A stretch of DNA of 64,000 nt from Paenibacillus sp. USDA918EY (GCF_009870825.1 NZ_WTWY01000005.1:62001-126000); one strand, 5' to 3'. Positions 33,219 to 43,006 are shown, counted from the first letter of the stretch. Translations and numbers: made by a program. The notes: generated from the letters alone by a model not told the origin.

Positions 33219-34910
33219 ATGAGGAAGAACAGGCGCAAAAGCGTTCTTGCCATGGCACTAATCGCTTTATTGCTGTTAGTGACCATGACGGCATGCACGG
33301 GAAAAGGCAAAGAAGAGAAAGCAGGCACGGTTGACCCGGGTCCGAATAAGTCAGGTACTGAAGAAATAAAGCCGGTAACCTTGACTTTCCTCAGTGCTTG
33401 GAACGGCGGCGGAGCCGGTTTCCCGCAGGATCAGAAAAATAATCCCGTTGCCCAAAAAATCAGGGAAAAAACGGGGGTCACGTTAAACCTCGAATCCATC
33501 ACAACAAGCGAAGTGGAAAAACTAAACACCATCTTTGCTTCCGGCACGGTTCCGGATATTGTTAACGCTCCTTTCTGGTCTACGACAGGAGGAGAGGGAC
33601 AAGTCATCAAGAAGGCGGCCACGGAAGGACAGCTTCTGGATTTAACCCCTTATCTCGATAAGTACCCGAATATTAAAAGACTGGTGACGACCGGGATCGC
33701 GAAAGATTTTGCCGAGTTCGATCTCAATAGTCCCGATTTTAAAGGCAAGACGTATCTCATTCCTACGGAGACCCCGGACGGAACCCCCGAGAGCATTCAC
33801 AATTGGAATTACGGCCTTTTTGCCAGGGGAGATATCCTGAAAGCGTTAAATGTAAAAGCAGAGGATATTGATACGGAAGACAAACTATATGATCTATTGG
33901 TCAAAATCAGAGATGGCGGTTTCAAGGACATTGGCGGGAAGCCGGTCATCCCGGCCGGAACGATGTGGAATGGATGGGATTACGGCCAATTCCTTGCCGG
34001 GTGGTCAGATTACTCGATTTCGGACTTCCGTAAAGAGGACGGGAAACTGATCCACTGGACGCAATCCAAGGATTATGAAGCTAAGCTGTTATACATGAGA
34101 AAGTTATTAAAGGAAGGTTTGTTCGATCTTGAAGCCTTCAACAATACGAGCACGACAGCGAATGAAAAGCTCACGACGGGCAAGCTCGCCGTATTCGGTG
34201 CCCAACCGATGTTAGCCGATTTACAAAAAACGCTTTATAAGACGAATCCGGAAATGCAATATGAACTACTCGGACCGATGAAGAATAAGAACGGAGACAT
34301 TCGAACGCAAGTGGAAAAACCCGGCCGTTCCGGCTTCCCCGTCCTTTTCTTAAGCGCGAACATCAAAGATCCCGATGCGGCTTTACGGTACATTGATTAT
34401 GTCAACAGCGAAGAAGGCCGATTGCTAGCGTATTTCGGGATCGAAGGAACGCACTACACCATGCAAAACGGGGTACCGCAATGGATTCCGGATGTGAAAA
34501 AACAATTCGACGAAAACCCGGATCTGAAAAGAGACGCAGGGCTCAATTTTCTTCCAGGAAGATTCATCGGGGCATTCTCCAATGAAGTCACTTGGCCTAC
34601 GCCCGAAGATCAAAAAACGAAGTGGCAAAAGCTGGAGGAGAGCTTCTCGGCAAAAATGCCTATCAAAATCATAGACAAGGTAAGCGCCAGCTATCTCGAA
34701 AGAGAGTGGCCCAAATATCAGGAATTTATAAGTAAAACCAGCAGTTTGAATTTCGACGATGAATTTAAAAAAGCATTTTTTGCGGCGTCGGATCAAGAAG
34801 CTCTAAATATACTTCATAGTATTCAAGAAAAATTCAGAGCGGCCGGCGTGGAAGAAATGGCGGAGTTCGTGGCTCAAAAAGCTGCGGAAAGAGATGATGT
34901 AGGGTTCTAG
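33219..34910 (+). CDS. Extracellular sugar-binding lipoprotein, LplA type (system 2)
   Basis: A 563-residue lipoprotein. Signal peptide MRKNRRKSVLAMALIALLLL is followed by a lipobox MTAC with C26. The mature protein has the LplA-type fold and the marker FGIEGTHYTMQNGVPQW near residue 410. It is larger than the system 1 protein, suggesting a bigger ligand. ATG 33219 follows GGAAGGGGATTGTAGG. The hairpin at 34921-34944 ends the operon. The ligand is unknown; no glycosidase gene is beside the operon. Confidence 0.92.
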   Translation: MRKNRRKSVLAMALIALLLLVTMTACTGKGKEEKAGTVDPGPNKSGTEEIKPVTLTFLSAWNGGGAGFPQDQKNNPVAQKIREKTGVTLNLESITTSEVEKLNTIFASGTVPDIVNAPFWSTTGGEGQVIKKAATEGQLLDLTPYLDKYPNIKRLVTTGIAKDFAEFDLNSPDFKGKTYLIPTETPDGTPESIHNWNYGLFARGDILKALNVKAEDIDTEDKLYDLLVKIRDGGFKDIGGKPVIPAGTMWNGWDYGQFLAGWSDYSISDFRKEDGKLIHWTQSKDYEAKLLYMRKLLKEGLFDLEAFNNTSTTANEKLTTGKLAVFGAQPMLADLQKTLYKTNPEMQYELLGPMKNKNGDIRTQVEKPGRSGFPVLFLSANIKDPDAALRYIDYVNSEEGRLLAYFGIEGTHYTMQNGVPQWIPDVKKQFDENPDLKRDAGLNFLPGRFIGAFSNEVTWPTPEDQKTKWQKLEESFSAKMPIKIIDKVSASYLEREWPKYQEFISKTSSLNFDDEFKKAFFAASDQEALNILHSIQEKFRAAGVEEMAEFVAQKAAERDDVGF

Positions 34911-35283
34911 TACAGGATTATGGGATGGCTTCATTGCCATCCCAATTCGCTTTCTAACCGTACTCAAATTCACATTTTCCATTCTCGAAGCATGATCATC
35001 CCCAGTCTTGGTCGCTGCTTTTTACCGGTATCCTGAATATACAGCATTACGTCACGTAAGGATCAAGTCACTCTTCCAAAAAATTCCGTTGTTAGTTATC
35101 AAAAACGTCCGATGGTATTCGAGGTTCGAAGGAATTAATTCAAGAATGGAAGAAGAAAGGCATCCGGATTTTAATGTATGTCTTTTCACGATTAATGGGC
35201 AGGATTGCGCAGGTCAAAGGCGAATTGAATAAGCAAAAAACTGTTTTTATTTAAGTCAGAGATGGAAGGATCATCTGAGCATT
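34911..35283. other. Gene-free region after sugar system 2
   Basis: Apart from the hairpin at 34921-34944 nothing certain is seen. One frame near 35130-35200 (KELIQEWKKKGIRILMYV) looks protein-like and could be a scrap of a glycoside hydrolase, but it is too short to call. Confidence 0.4.
34921..34944 (+). terminator. Hairpin after importer 2
   Basis: TGGGATGGC pairs perfectly with GCCATCCCA around TTCATT. The T tract is weak, so termination may be partial. Confidence 0.55.
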
Positions 35284-35889
35284 ATGAACCTATCGGCAAC
35301 AATCAGCAATTTGGAAAACGGCAAACAGCAGCATATCGTCGTTTATGGAACCAGTCTAACCGAAGGCGGCGCTTGGGTCAGCGGATTAAAGGAAATTCTG
35401 GATCGTCGGTTTCCGGGGCAAGTGAAGTTGACCAACAGCGCCAAAGGTGGACAATGGTCAGACTGGGGACTTGAAAATTTGGAGGAACGTGTAATTGCTC
35501 TTGCTCCCGACGCCGTTTTTCTGGAATTCGCTATAAACGATTCATTTTTGCCTTATCAGACGAGTGTTACGAAATGCGGTGAAAACCTGAATGCCATGAT
35601 CGATCGAATTCACGCTGCCAACAAGAATTGCGAAATTCTGTTGATGACCATGAATCCACCGGTTCGGGAACCCCTGAAAATCCGTCCTCTGATTAAGGAA
35701 TATTATCAGGTGTACAGAGATACCGCTCGTAAGCGCGGGCTTTTGCTCATAGACCATTACTCGGTTTGGCGGAGCATGTTAGACGATAATCCCGCCGAAT
35801 TCGACCGGCTTGTTCCGGATGGACTTCACCCTTCGGACGAGGGCTCGACTAAAATAACGCTTGCCGAAATCGTCAGGACCTGGTTGTAG
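35284..35889 (+). CDS. SGNH/GDSL-family hydrolase
   Basis: A 201-residue esterase-like protein without a signal peptide. Block I is GTSLTEGG with nucleophile S24 (the aspartate of GDS is replaced by threonine, which many SGNH members tolerate). The oxyanion residues are in SAKGGQW and EFAINDSF (N of block III), and block V is DGLHPSDEG with catalytic D179 and H182. Such enzymes deacetylate sugars or hydrolyse short esters in the cytosol. It follows sugar system 2 and might deacetylate an imported oligosaccharide, which is inference from position. Confidence 0.85.
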   Translation: MNLSATISNLENGKQQHIVVYGTSLTEGGAWVSGLKEILDRRFPGQVKLTNSAKGGQWSDWGLENLEERVIALAPDAVFLEFAINDSFLPYQTSVTKCGENLNAMIDRIHAANKNCEILLMTMNPPVREPLKIRPLIKEYYQVYRDTARKRGLLLIDHYSVWRSMLDDNPAEFDRLVPDGLHPSDEGSTKITLAEIVRTWL

Positions 35890-35972
35890 CAGAAACGGAG
35901 CCTTGACGAATCATTAAGGAGCCTGCCTCCTAGGTAGGTTTTAAGAAATCATATTATGAAAGGCAGCGTACG

Positions 35973-38339
35973 ATGAACGAATATATCGAGATAAAGGGTG
36001 CACGGATTCATAATTTGAAAAATATCGATCTTCGAATTCCGCGGGGCAGGCTGACCGTGATCACCGGAGTATCCGGCAGCGGGAAATCCAGTCTCGCATT
36101 CGACACATTGTATGAGGAAGGCAAACGCCGTTACCTCATGTTTTCTGGTACGCAGTTCATGGTGGATGCCGCACCGACCTTTGATCAAATCACAGGTTTA
36201 GCCCCTACCGTCGCAGTGGAACAGAGAATTATTCGCCAATCCAATCCACGTAGCACGGTTGGGACGCGGACAAAGATCGGCAATATGCTCGCCGTTTTAT
36301 TTGCTACATATGGCAGGAGAGACCCAAGTTACGACGATGGGCTTCCTCTAAGCATGGACATGTTCCAGAGGAACTCACCGAAAGGAATGTGCGTAAAGTG
36401 CTTAGGTAATGGAAACTTGTATTCCATTGATGAAGATAAGATATTTTCAGACGGAAAAACTCAGTTAAAAGATCTATTAGTCGAAAGGTTGCTATATCGG
36501 GGAGGGGCAAGAAAGAGGTTAGACGAATTTTGTGCTTATCATGGACTGACTGTAGCGCAACCACTTCATACATTGAGTGATGAACAACTGTTAGCTTTAA
36601 AATATGGAGACCGTGGAAAGACAAGTTTTCAGGGTGTCATTCCATGGCTGCTGAATGGATTTAAATGTGGTGAAATTAGCGGAAGGCAAAATGGCATTTT
36701 ATCTGAAGCCTACGGTAAGAAGGAACGTTGCACCAAATGTGAAGGAACCGGCTTGGGTGAACACGCAATGCATACAACAATAGCTGGAAAAACCATCACC
36801 ACGCTTGAGAATATGTATATTAAAGACTTGAATGATTTTTTAACAAAGGAAAAGTCGGGGTTACCCGGTATGACACTTATCAACGAGATGATCCTTAAGC
36901 TGGATTGTATGGTTGATGTGGGCCTTCACCATCTTTCATTGTCGCGACCTGTCCCAACCTTATCGGGCGGTGAAATACAACGCTTATTTCTCGCTTCTTT
37001 TATCATAGCTCAGATGGATTCGATCATCTTTATATTCGATGAGCCGACCATCGGTTTACATGAAATTGAGAAAGCAAACCTCATACAAATCATTCAAAAT
37101 CTTGTTCATCGGGGAAATACGGTAATCGCCGTTGAACACGATGAAAATTTTATGCGCGCTGCGGATTATATCATTGATCTAGGACCCGACGCTGGGTTTT
37201 ACGGAGGCCAGCGTATCTTTCAAGGCAGCTTCGACGATTTTATGACCTGCGAATTATCGAGAACCGCACCATATTTAGCCGATCAAAGAAAGCTGCCAGT
37301 AAAGACGACATATTCTAAGATAAATCCGGCAAAGATGCTGACGATTGAAAATGCATGCCTGCATAATCTTCGAAACTTAAAAGTACAAATCCCCCTCGGT
37401 GTAATGGTAGGGATCGCAGGCGTATCGGGCAGCGGGAAATCGAGTTTGATCTCAGGCACCTTGGTGCCTAAATTAAAAGAGCTTCTTACAATCGCAGATG
37501 AAGATGAAGAAACGGTATTTTTGTCCGATGCAAGGGTAAGTGGAATCGAATATATCAAGAAATGCTTCGTCATTGATCAAAAGCCCATAGGAAGAAGTCG
37601 AACTTCATGTCCGGCAACCTACACGGGGATTTTCGATCGGATCCGAAATATGTTTGCAAGCACGTCTGATTCGATAGAGAGAGGATATGGAGCAGGATTA
37701 TTTTCACTGAACTCCGAAGGTGGATGCCGTCAGTGCAAAGGTGATCGAGTGATTCGATATCATGTGGGTTTTGGAAACTATATCGAACAAAATTGCGACG
37801 CTTGCGGAGGAACAGGTTTTATAGATGAAGCCATGGAAATAACGATCGAAGGCAAAAATATACGGCAAATCCTCGAAATGAGCGTATCGGAAGCGATAGC
37901 GTTTTTCGGAAATGAGGAAAGTGCCGCATATGATAAAAATATCTGTCATATACTACTTACTCTTGAACGAGTAGGACTAGGATATATTAAGCTTGGGCAG
38001 CAAACACCGACCATTTCCGGCGGGGAGTCTCAACGGATTAAGCTCGCGAAAGAGCTTGGCAAGCAATCCGGTAAGGATCGTTTGTATATTCTCGATGAGC
38101 CTACAACCGGATTATCATTTTCCGATAGTGAAAAGCTTATCAAGCTGATGCTGGAATTAACTGGGCACGGGAATTCGATCATTGTGACCGAGCATGACCC
38201 CGTAGTGTTAAGCAATTGCGATTATATTATAGAGTTGGGTCCAGGAGGCGGCAGTGATGGCGGGTTTATTATTGCGACCGGAACTCCGGAGCAATTGAAA
38301 AGAAACGAAAAATCGATTATCGGCAGGTATTTGAGATGA
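35973..38339 (+). CDS. UvrA2-type ABC ATPase (UvrA-like, lacking UvrB-binding domain)
   Basis: The protein has 788 residues against about 950 for UvrA. Both ATPase cores are complete: Walker A at 32-39 (GVSGSGKS) and again near 482-489, signatures LSGGEIQRLFLA and ISGGESQRIKLA, Walker B FIFDEPTIGL and YILDEPTTGL. Two zinc modules are present (CVKCLGNG with CTKCEGTG, and CRQCKGD with CDACGGTG). The segment between Walker A and the first zinc module is short, which removes the UvrB-binding domain; this defines UvrA2-like proteins linked to tolerance of DNA-binding antibiotics. It overlaps the serine hydrolase gene by ATGA. Confidence 0.9.
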   Translation: MNEYIEIKGARIHNLKNIDLRIPRGRLTVITGVSGSGKSSLAFDTLYEEGKRRYLMFSGTQFMVDAAPTFDQITGLAPTVAVEQRIIRQSNPRSTVGTRTKIGNMLAVLFATYGRRDPSYDDGLPLSMDMFQRNSPKGMCVKCLGNGNLYSIDEDKIFSDGKTQLKDLLVERLLYRGGARKRLDEFCAYHGLTVAQPLHTLSDEQLLALKYGDRGKTSFQGVIPWLLNGFKCGEISGRQNGILSEAYGKKERCTKCEGTGLGEHAMHTTIAGKTITTLENMYIKDLNDFLTKEKSGLPGMTLINEMILKLDCMVDVGLHHLSLSRPVPTLSGGEIQRLFLASFIIAQMDSIIFIFDEPTIGLHEIEKANLIQIIQNLVHRGNTVIAVEHDENFMRAADYIIDLGPDAGFYGGQRIFQGSFDDFMTCELSRTAPYLADQRKLPVKTTYSKINPAKMLTIENACLHNLRNLKVQIPLGVMVGIAGVSGSGKSSLISGTLVPKLKELLTIADEDEETVFLSDARVSGIEYIKKCFVIDQKPIGRSRTSCPATYTGIFDRIRNMFASTSDSIERGYGAGLFSLNSEGGCRQCKGDRVIRYHVGFGNYIEQNCDACGGTGFIDEAMEITIEGKNIRQILEMSVSEAIAFFGNEESAAYDKNICHILLTLERVGLGYIKLGQQTPTISGGESQRIKLAKELGKQSGKDRLYILDEPTTGLSFSDSEKLIKLMLELTGHGNSIIVTEHDPVVLSNCDYIIELGPGGGSDGGFIIATGTPEQLKRNEKSIIGRYLR

Positions 38340-39304
38340 CCTTAGAGCTGCAATATTCCACGCCCCAGGCGGAAGGCCTGAATGCGGAGATGTTAGACGG
38401 TCTTGATTATTTTCTTAAACAAAGGCGGTATCGGCTTGTCAACAGCGTGCTTGTTGTGAAAAACGGCAAAATTGTATTTGAAAGATACTACAACAAATAT
38501 AATGAAAATAGCAGAAATCATATTAAATCGATATGGAAAAGCATTCTTTCACTCCTAACGGGGATTTGTCTCGATAAAGGCATGATTCGAAGCCTGGACG
38601 AGCCAATCGGCGATTACCTGGCTGCGTTTCAAATGGGCGTTCATCCTTATCATAAGGCGATAACGATCCGACATCTTCTCACCATGTCATCAGGGATTTA
38701 CTGGAACGGCGGCGTTCATTATCATTGTCCAATGGTTGAGCAAATGAAGCGGTTGAGGGATTGGATCGCGCATGTCGCAGATGTTGCGATGAAGGACTAT
38801 CCTGGAAGCACCTATGTATATAAAGAATGGGATGCGCTATTGCTATCTGCTGTTATTGGAAATGCTTTCGGAAATACATCTTATGAACTGTGTGAGGAAC
38901 TGTTATATAAGCCTTTAGGTATATTGAGTGGAAAATGGGCTGAAAGCCCTTGTGGCGTATCGTATACCGTAATGAAGGGAGAGGAACATTCTGATTTATC
39001 CGCCAGAGATCTTGCGAAGATAGGATTGCTAGTTCTAAACAACGGCATTGTAGAAGGCAAACGTATCATTTCTGAACATTATATTAAGGAAATGCTAAGG
39101 CCGACCGAGAACAACAGCTCATATGGATATTTATGGTGGATATTAGAAAACGGCTATGGATGCAGGGGATTCGGCGGACAAGAGATCAATATTCTGCCTA
39201 AACATAACATGATAACAGTTATCCAAGCTACCCCCACTCCATCAAGCAAAACTTATGGAGATATTCATAAGGACGTTCTTGAGAAATCTGTTGTCTTAGC
39301 ATAA
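38336..39304 (+). CDS. Serine hydrolase, class C beta-lactamase/PBP-like
   Basis: A 322-residue cytosolic-looking protein (no signal peptide). The S-x-x-K motif is S65-I-W-K68 and the following helix SILSLLTGICLDKG is typical. The second motif, normally Y-x-N, reads Y-K-E (TYVYKEWDALLLSAV), and a third K/H-T-G-like motif is not obvious near the C-terminus (GCRGFGGQEINILP corresponds to G-H/F-G-G). It is probably an esterase or amidase rather than a beta-lactamase. Translational coupling to the UvrA2 gene suggests a shared role, perhaps hydrolysis of the same toxic compound. Confidence 0.85.
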   Translation: MTLELQYSTPQAEGLNAEMLDGLDYFLKQRRYRLVNSVLVVKNGKIVFERYYNKYNENSRNHIKSIWKSILSLLTGICLDKGMIRSLDEPIGDYLAAFQMGVHPYHKAITIRHLLTMSSGIYWNGGVHYHCPMVEQMKRLRDWIAHVADVAMKDYPGSTYVYKEWDALLLSAVIGNAFGNTSYELCEELLYKPLGILSGKWAESPCGVSYTVMKGEEHSDLSARDLAKIGLLVLNNGIVEGKRIISEHYIKEMLRPTENNSSYGYLWWILENGYGCRGFGGQEINILPKHNMITVIQATPTPSSKTYGDIHKDVLEKSVVLA

Positions 39305-39461
39305 TATGTTCTAGCAAAAGGCGGAAAGTATAAGTGGGTCTAACAGTTGGCGTAGACTCACTGCTCAAAAGGATGCCATAAAACGTGACAGTCGCCCCCT
39401 GCTATTGGTGCAATTTGGTATAATATGCATGAATCAGAAGGAGAGGGGAAAGAAAACCACC

Positions 39462-40220
39462 ATGAAGCTTATTGATTTGAGCGTGCCGATTAGTCCGCGT
39501 ATCCGCGAGCCGCTGCCGGCGAAGATCGAATATGCGACCCATGAAGATGGTGCGCGGCAAGCGGCCGAGATACTTGGACTGAAGCAGGAGGATTTTCCAG
39601 AGAGCAAGGCGTGGGCAACGGAAATGGTGACGCTGAATACCCATTCGGGTACTCATATCGACGCGCCGTGGCATTACTGGCCGGTCTCGGAAGGGAAGCA
39701 AGCAAGGACGATTGACGAACTGCCGCTCGAATGGTTTTATTCGGACGGCGTGGTGCTCGATTTTAGCGCGAAGCCGCCGGGATATGAGATTACGACAGAC
39801 GACCTGATCGCCGAACTGAAACGGATCGAGTATACCCTGAAACCTTTCGATATCGTTCTCATTCGGAGCGATGCGGACAAACGGCTGTATCACGAGCATT
39901 ATGCATTTCTTCATGCCGGGGTATCGGCCGAAGCTACGCTGTGGCTTCTGGACCAAGGCATCAAGGTTGTCGGCACTGACGGCTGGGGCTGGGATATTCC
40001 GCTCAACCTGCAGGCTGAAGCGTATAAAAAGCAGCCGCGGGAAGGCGTGCTGTGGGCAGCGCATTTTGTCGGCAAGGACAGGGAATATTGCCAGATTGAA
40101 AAGCTGGCTAACTTGGACAAAATACCGAAACCGTATGGCTTCAAAGTGTGCTGCTTTCCGATTAAAGTCGAAAAAGCAAGCGGCGGCTGGGCCCGGCCGG
40201 TCGCAATCGTGGAGGAATGA
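39462..40220 (+). CDS. Cyclase family / kynurenine formamidase-like metal hydrolase
   Basis: A 252-residue protein. The family motif H-x-G-T-H-x-D-x-P-x-H is HSGTHIDAPWHY starting at H61, a metal-binding site in KynB-type enzymes. Another conserved region is VVGTDGWGWDIP near residue 175. Members open amide or lactone rings, for example N-formylkynurenine or isatin. ATG 39462 is used because the conserved LIDLSVPI begins at residue 3; AGGAGAGGGG is upstream at a rather long distance. An in-frame ATG at 39429 has no ribosome site. It is monocistronic with a terminator at 40261. Confidence 0.85.
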   Translation: MKLIDLSVPISPRIREPLPAKIEYATHEDGARQAAEILGLKQEDFPESKAWATEMVTLNTHSGTHIDAPWHYWPVSEGKQARTIDELPLEWFYSDGVVLDFSAKPPGYEITTDDLIAELKRIEYTLKPFDIVLIRSDADKRLYHEHYAFLHAGVSAEATLWLLDQGIKVVGTDGWGWDIPLNLQAEAYKKQPREGVLWAAHFVGKDREYCQIEKLANLDKIPKPYGFKVCCFPIKVEKASGGWARPVAIVEE

Positions 40221-40260
40221 GGCAAAAAATATAGCAAGCATCATGTTGTTGGATGTAATA

Positions 40261-40302
40261 AAAAGACGGCGGCCGGTCTGGATGATCGGCTGCCGTCTTT
40301 TC
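40261..40302 (+). terminator. Terminator after the cyclase gene
   Basis: AAAAGACGGC (40261-40270) pairs perfectly with GCCGTCTTTT (40292-40301). Confidence 0.88.
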
Positions 40303-40477
40303 GTTGGCGGGCAAATTGGTTTCAAATGCCCGGTCGGGAGATAAACAGGTCTCGAATATGATCCATATCCCAAAATTTGATTAAACCTGTTTTAAGCTGA
40401 CAGTCTTTTTATAAGTTGCGACCATTCAGGGGAAGTTTGTTTTTAATTACCTTTTCCCTTCACTTCTACGGGATGAC

Positions 40478-40517
40478 AACCTAAACTTGAAGTACTACAA
40501 AACCTAGACTTGAAATA
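40478..40517 (+). repeat. 17-bp direct repeat before the nucleotidyltransferase gene
   Basis: AACCTAAACTTGAAGTA and AACCTAGACTTGAAATA share 15 of 17 bases with a 23-bp period, ending about 19 bp before the start codon. It may be an operator. Confidence 0.6.
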
Positions 40518-40535
40518 TAACATGGAGGTTATCTG

Positions 40536-41651
40536 ATGGTTGATGTTTTTGCTGTGGCTGACATTATTGTCAAACATATCAAGACCCATTACCCCCAGGA
40601 TGTTGCTATTGTCGGCTATTACGGATCTTATTTGCAGGGTCGGGCGACGGAGCGATCAGATTTGGATTTCTTCTTCATTCCGGCCACGGACAGAGGAAGA
40701 CAAGTTGAGTGCCAGTTTATCATCGACGGCATAAGCTTTGATTTCTGGCCGATCGGATGGGATCGTGCTGAAAGAATGGCATCATCTGAAGATTGGAAGA
40801 CGACGATTATAGCAGACTGTAAGCTTTTATATGTACGATCCGAAGATGATCTTGCCAGATTCATGAAACTTCGCGAGACGATATCCAACATGGGGAGTGA
40901 ATCCCAAGTTCCTGCCTTCATTAGCAAGGCCGAGTCTGCAGTAAAGGATTGCCTTATCGGCATCGCCAAAATGCGGCTTGCCGAATCCTCCCATGAACTG
41001 ACTTACTGTCGAACCGAGGCTCAGGAGATTGCGAGAAATATTTTCATGGGTCTTGGCTTTTTGAACCAAATCTATTATACGCGCAGTTGGGGCCATTATC
41101 GTGAGCAAGTCCGAAATCTTCCCATTAAGCCGGACCGACTCGATCAATACCTTGATACCATTATGTTCAGTACAACTCCTGATGAGATTATGTCAGCATG
41201 TGAGAAATTGACTGAAGATACGCTTCGCCTTATATCGGAGCGACAAAACAGACTAGAAGAAATCCGCTCCTACAAAGCGCGAATGAAGGGGTATTACGAA
41301 GAGGAAAGAGGGATGATGAACAAACTGTTAACCGCGTGCGAAAAAGGACATTACGAAACAGCTTACTTCGTTGCTATTGGTGTACAAGATGGGTTAGCCC
41401 GAATGTTGTACGCGGCGGAAAAGGGACGTTGGCCTAGCCATGTTGACATGGGTGAGCATCGCGAATTTTACGTCCGTTACGGGTATCCGGATCTTGTCGC
41501 GCTTTTGGATCCAACAGATTTTGAACCGTTGCGATTAGCCGTTCTGCAGCTTATTGAGAAGTTAGAAAATCACCTCAAAACAGAAGGTGTATCTTTGAAC
41601 CAGTTCGACTCTGTTGCTGAATTCGAGTCATTTTATAAAAACAGGGTTTGA
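40536..41651 (+). CDS. Nucleotidyltransferase-domain protein (aminoglycoside adenylyltransferase-like)
   Basis: A 371-residue protein. The N-terminal polymerase-beta fold carries the G-S...D-x-D signature: G30-S31 in GYYGSYLQGRA and metal residues D42 and D44 in RSDLDFFFI. A helical second half (about 130-371) resembles the accessory domains of antibiotic nucleotidyltransferases. The third carboxylate may be in ISFDFWPIGWD. It could adenylylate a drug or a small molecule; the substrate is unknown. ATG 40536 has ATGGAGGTT upstream. It is followed 128 bp later by a phosphotransferase gene of a second resistance-like family. Confidence 0.82.
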   Translation: MVDVFAVADIIVKHIKTHYPQDVAIVGYYGSYLQGRATERSDLDFFFIPATDRGRQVECQFIIDGISFDFWPIGWDRAERMASSEDWKTTIIADCKLLYVRSEDDLARFMKLRETISNMGSESQVPAFISKAESAVKDCLIGIAKMRLAESSHELTYCRTEAQEIARNIFMGLGFLNQIYYTRSWGHYREQVRNLPIKPDRLDQYLDTIMFSTTPDEIMSACEKLTEDTLRLISERQNRLEEIRSYKARMKGYYEEERGMMNKLLTACEKGHYETAYFVAIGVQDGLARMLYAAEKGRWPSHVDMGEHREFYVRYGYPDLVALLDPTDFEPLRLAVLQLIEKLENHLKTEGVSLNQFDSVAEFESFYKNRV

Positions 41652-41779
41652 TGTCATGTGAACTGATCGGTTCCTTATATTACATAACTGTTCCCCAACG
41701 AGGAATGTTTGTGCAGTGGGCGACGAACATCAGGCACAAAAATGTTTCACCTTGTAAAAAACGATTGGAGGACTTCATT

Positions 41780-42811
41780 ATGAGCGAAATCAAAGCCGAA
41801 ACTCTGACACAGGTTTTAAGCCAAATGCTCGGCACTAAAATCATCAGCGCCGATATCCGGACCAAACCATTGCATGGCGGTACAGTAGGTAATGTACGGC
41901 TTGTAACTGGCATTGCCAAAACCACTGACGGCGGGGAAATAACCTATAAAATCGTTTTAAAAACGCAGAAGAAATGGGAACGCTACAGCGATCCCGGTTC
42001 ATGGCGCAGAGAATATGATTTTTATAAATCCAGTTTCGGCGCTCTGTTTACTGAATCATTCCGTTGGCCGGAATGTTATCACGTCGAAATGAACGAAGAA
42101 GAAAATGAAACGCAGATATGGATGGAATATATCGAGGGCATATCGGGTGTAGACTTGACTGGCGGTATGTATGAACGCGCAGCCGAGGAATTAGGACGGT
42201 TCCAAGGCAAGTTATATGCCGAACAGCCGGCTTTTTTACAGAATATGACCAATCTGAGCGAAGTGGGCTATATGAAGAATTTCTATCTTCATTACCGGTC
42301 ATGGAATAGAGTGTATGATTATATACGTTCCGACGATTGCGATATCCCGAAACATCTATGTAAAATGCTCATCGACGTTGATGAAAGCGCAGAGGAAATA
42401 TTCAACCGTATTGAAAAGCTGCCCATCGTGCTGTGCCATAGGGATTTTTGGGTGACAAACATCATTTATACAGACGGTAACATCATACTCATCGACTGGG
42501 ACACGACGGGGTGGGGCTATTTAGGTGAAGACATGGCAAGTCTTATCGCGGACGATGCCGATATTGAACACATGGTTGAATACTACCATAGATGTATCCC
42601 GGCGTATTACAAGGGCTTTTCGGAATTTGCGGATATTTCGCACATAACGGATAACTGCATTTATGAGATGATTCTCCTTTTGTTCGGGTACAGGCTTGTA
42701 GAGGGGTATATGGACGCAGGAGCGGGAGACAAACTCCAAGAAACGGATGATGAAAGAACGCTGCACCTCCGTACTCTGCAAAAAATCTTTGAGATGAGGA
42801 ATGAACAATGA
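41780..42811 (+). CDS. Aminoglycoside phosphotransferase (APH)/choline-kinase-like protein
   Basis: A 343-residue kinase-fold protein. The catalytic loop is LCHRDFWVTNII with H220, D222 and N227, and the metal-binding motif is LIDWDTTGWG with D239 and D241. The N-lobe lysine is probably in YKIVLKTQKKW. The fold phosphorylates hydroxyls of antibiotics or small metabolites. The start is ATG 41780 (MSEIKAETL), placed by TTGGAGGAC; the frame is open back to 41648 but that part has no ribosome site. With the preceding nucleotidyltransferase it suggests a small-molecule inactivation locus. Confidence 0.87.
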   Translation: MSEIKAETLTQVLSQMLGTKIISADIRTKPLHGGTVGNVRLVTGIAKTTDGGEITYKIVLKTQKKWERYSDPGSWRREYDFYKSSFGALFTESFRWPECYHVEMNEEENETQIWMEYIEGISGVDLTGGMYERAAEELGRFQGKLYAEQPAFLQNMTNLSEVGYMKNFYLHYRSWNRVYDYIRSDDCDIPKHLCKMLIDVDESAEEIFNRIEKLPIVLCHRDFWVTNIIYTDGNIILIDWDTTGWGYLGEDMASLIADDADIEHMVEYYHRCIPAYYKGFSEFADISHITDNCIYEMILLLFGYRLVEGYMDAGAGDKLQETDDERTLHLRTLQKIFEMRNEQ

Positions 42812-42920
42812 TGGGACGGCGGACTTTTCCGATTTTCAACACCAGGTGCTGAAGGGGACATGAACATAACGCTTAAAAGCTGCGTATCTGCGGGGCGCCT
42901 TTGCCTCTACTTATTAACAG

Positions 42921-42966
42921 AAAACCACCTGGAACTCATAATTTCGACATGAATTCAGGTGGTTTT
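42921..42966. terminator. Bidirectional terminator between convergent genes
   Basis: AAAACCACCTG (42921-42931) pairs with CAGGTGGTTTT (42956-42966) around a 24-nt loop, giving U runs on both strands. Confidence 0.82.
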
Positions 42967-43006
42967 GTTATTCCCATCGAAGCCTGTTTGAGGTGCAAAA
43001 TCCGGA

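Larger units (their letters stand above)
40221..40535. other. Intergenic region with terminator and direct repeat
   Basis: Terminator at 40261-40302 and a 17-bp direct repeat (40478-40494, 40501-40517). No gene seen. Confidence 0.6.

Noticed and set aside
35130..35225. Glycoside-hydrolase-like scrap (KELIQEWKKKGIRILMYV)
   Set aside because: Only about 18 suggestive residues and no further family motifs; could be chance.
39402..40373. Minus-strand open frame of 323 codons over the cyclase gene
   Set aside because: Antisense shadow; the plus-strand frame carries the metal-binding HSGTHID motif.
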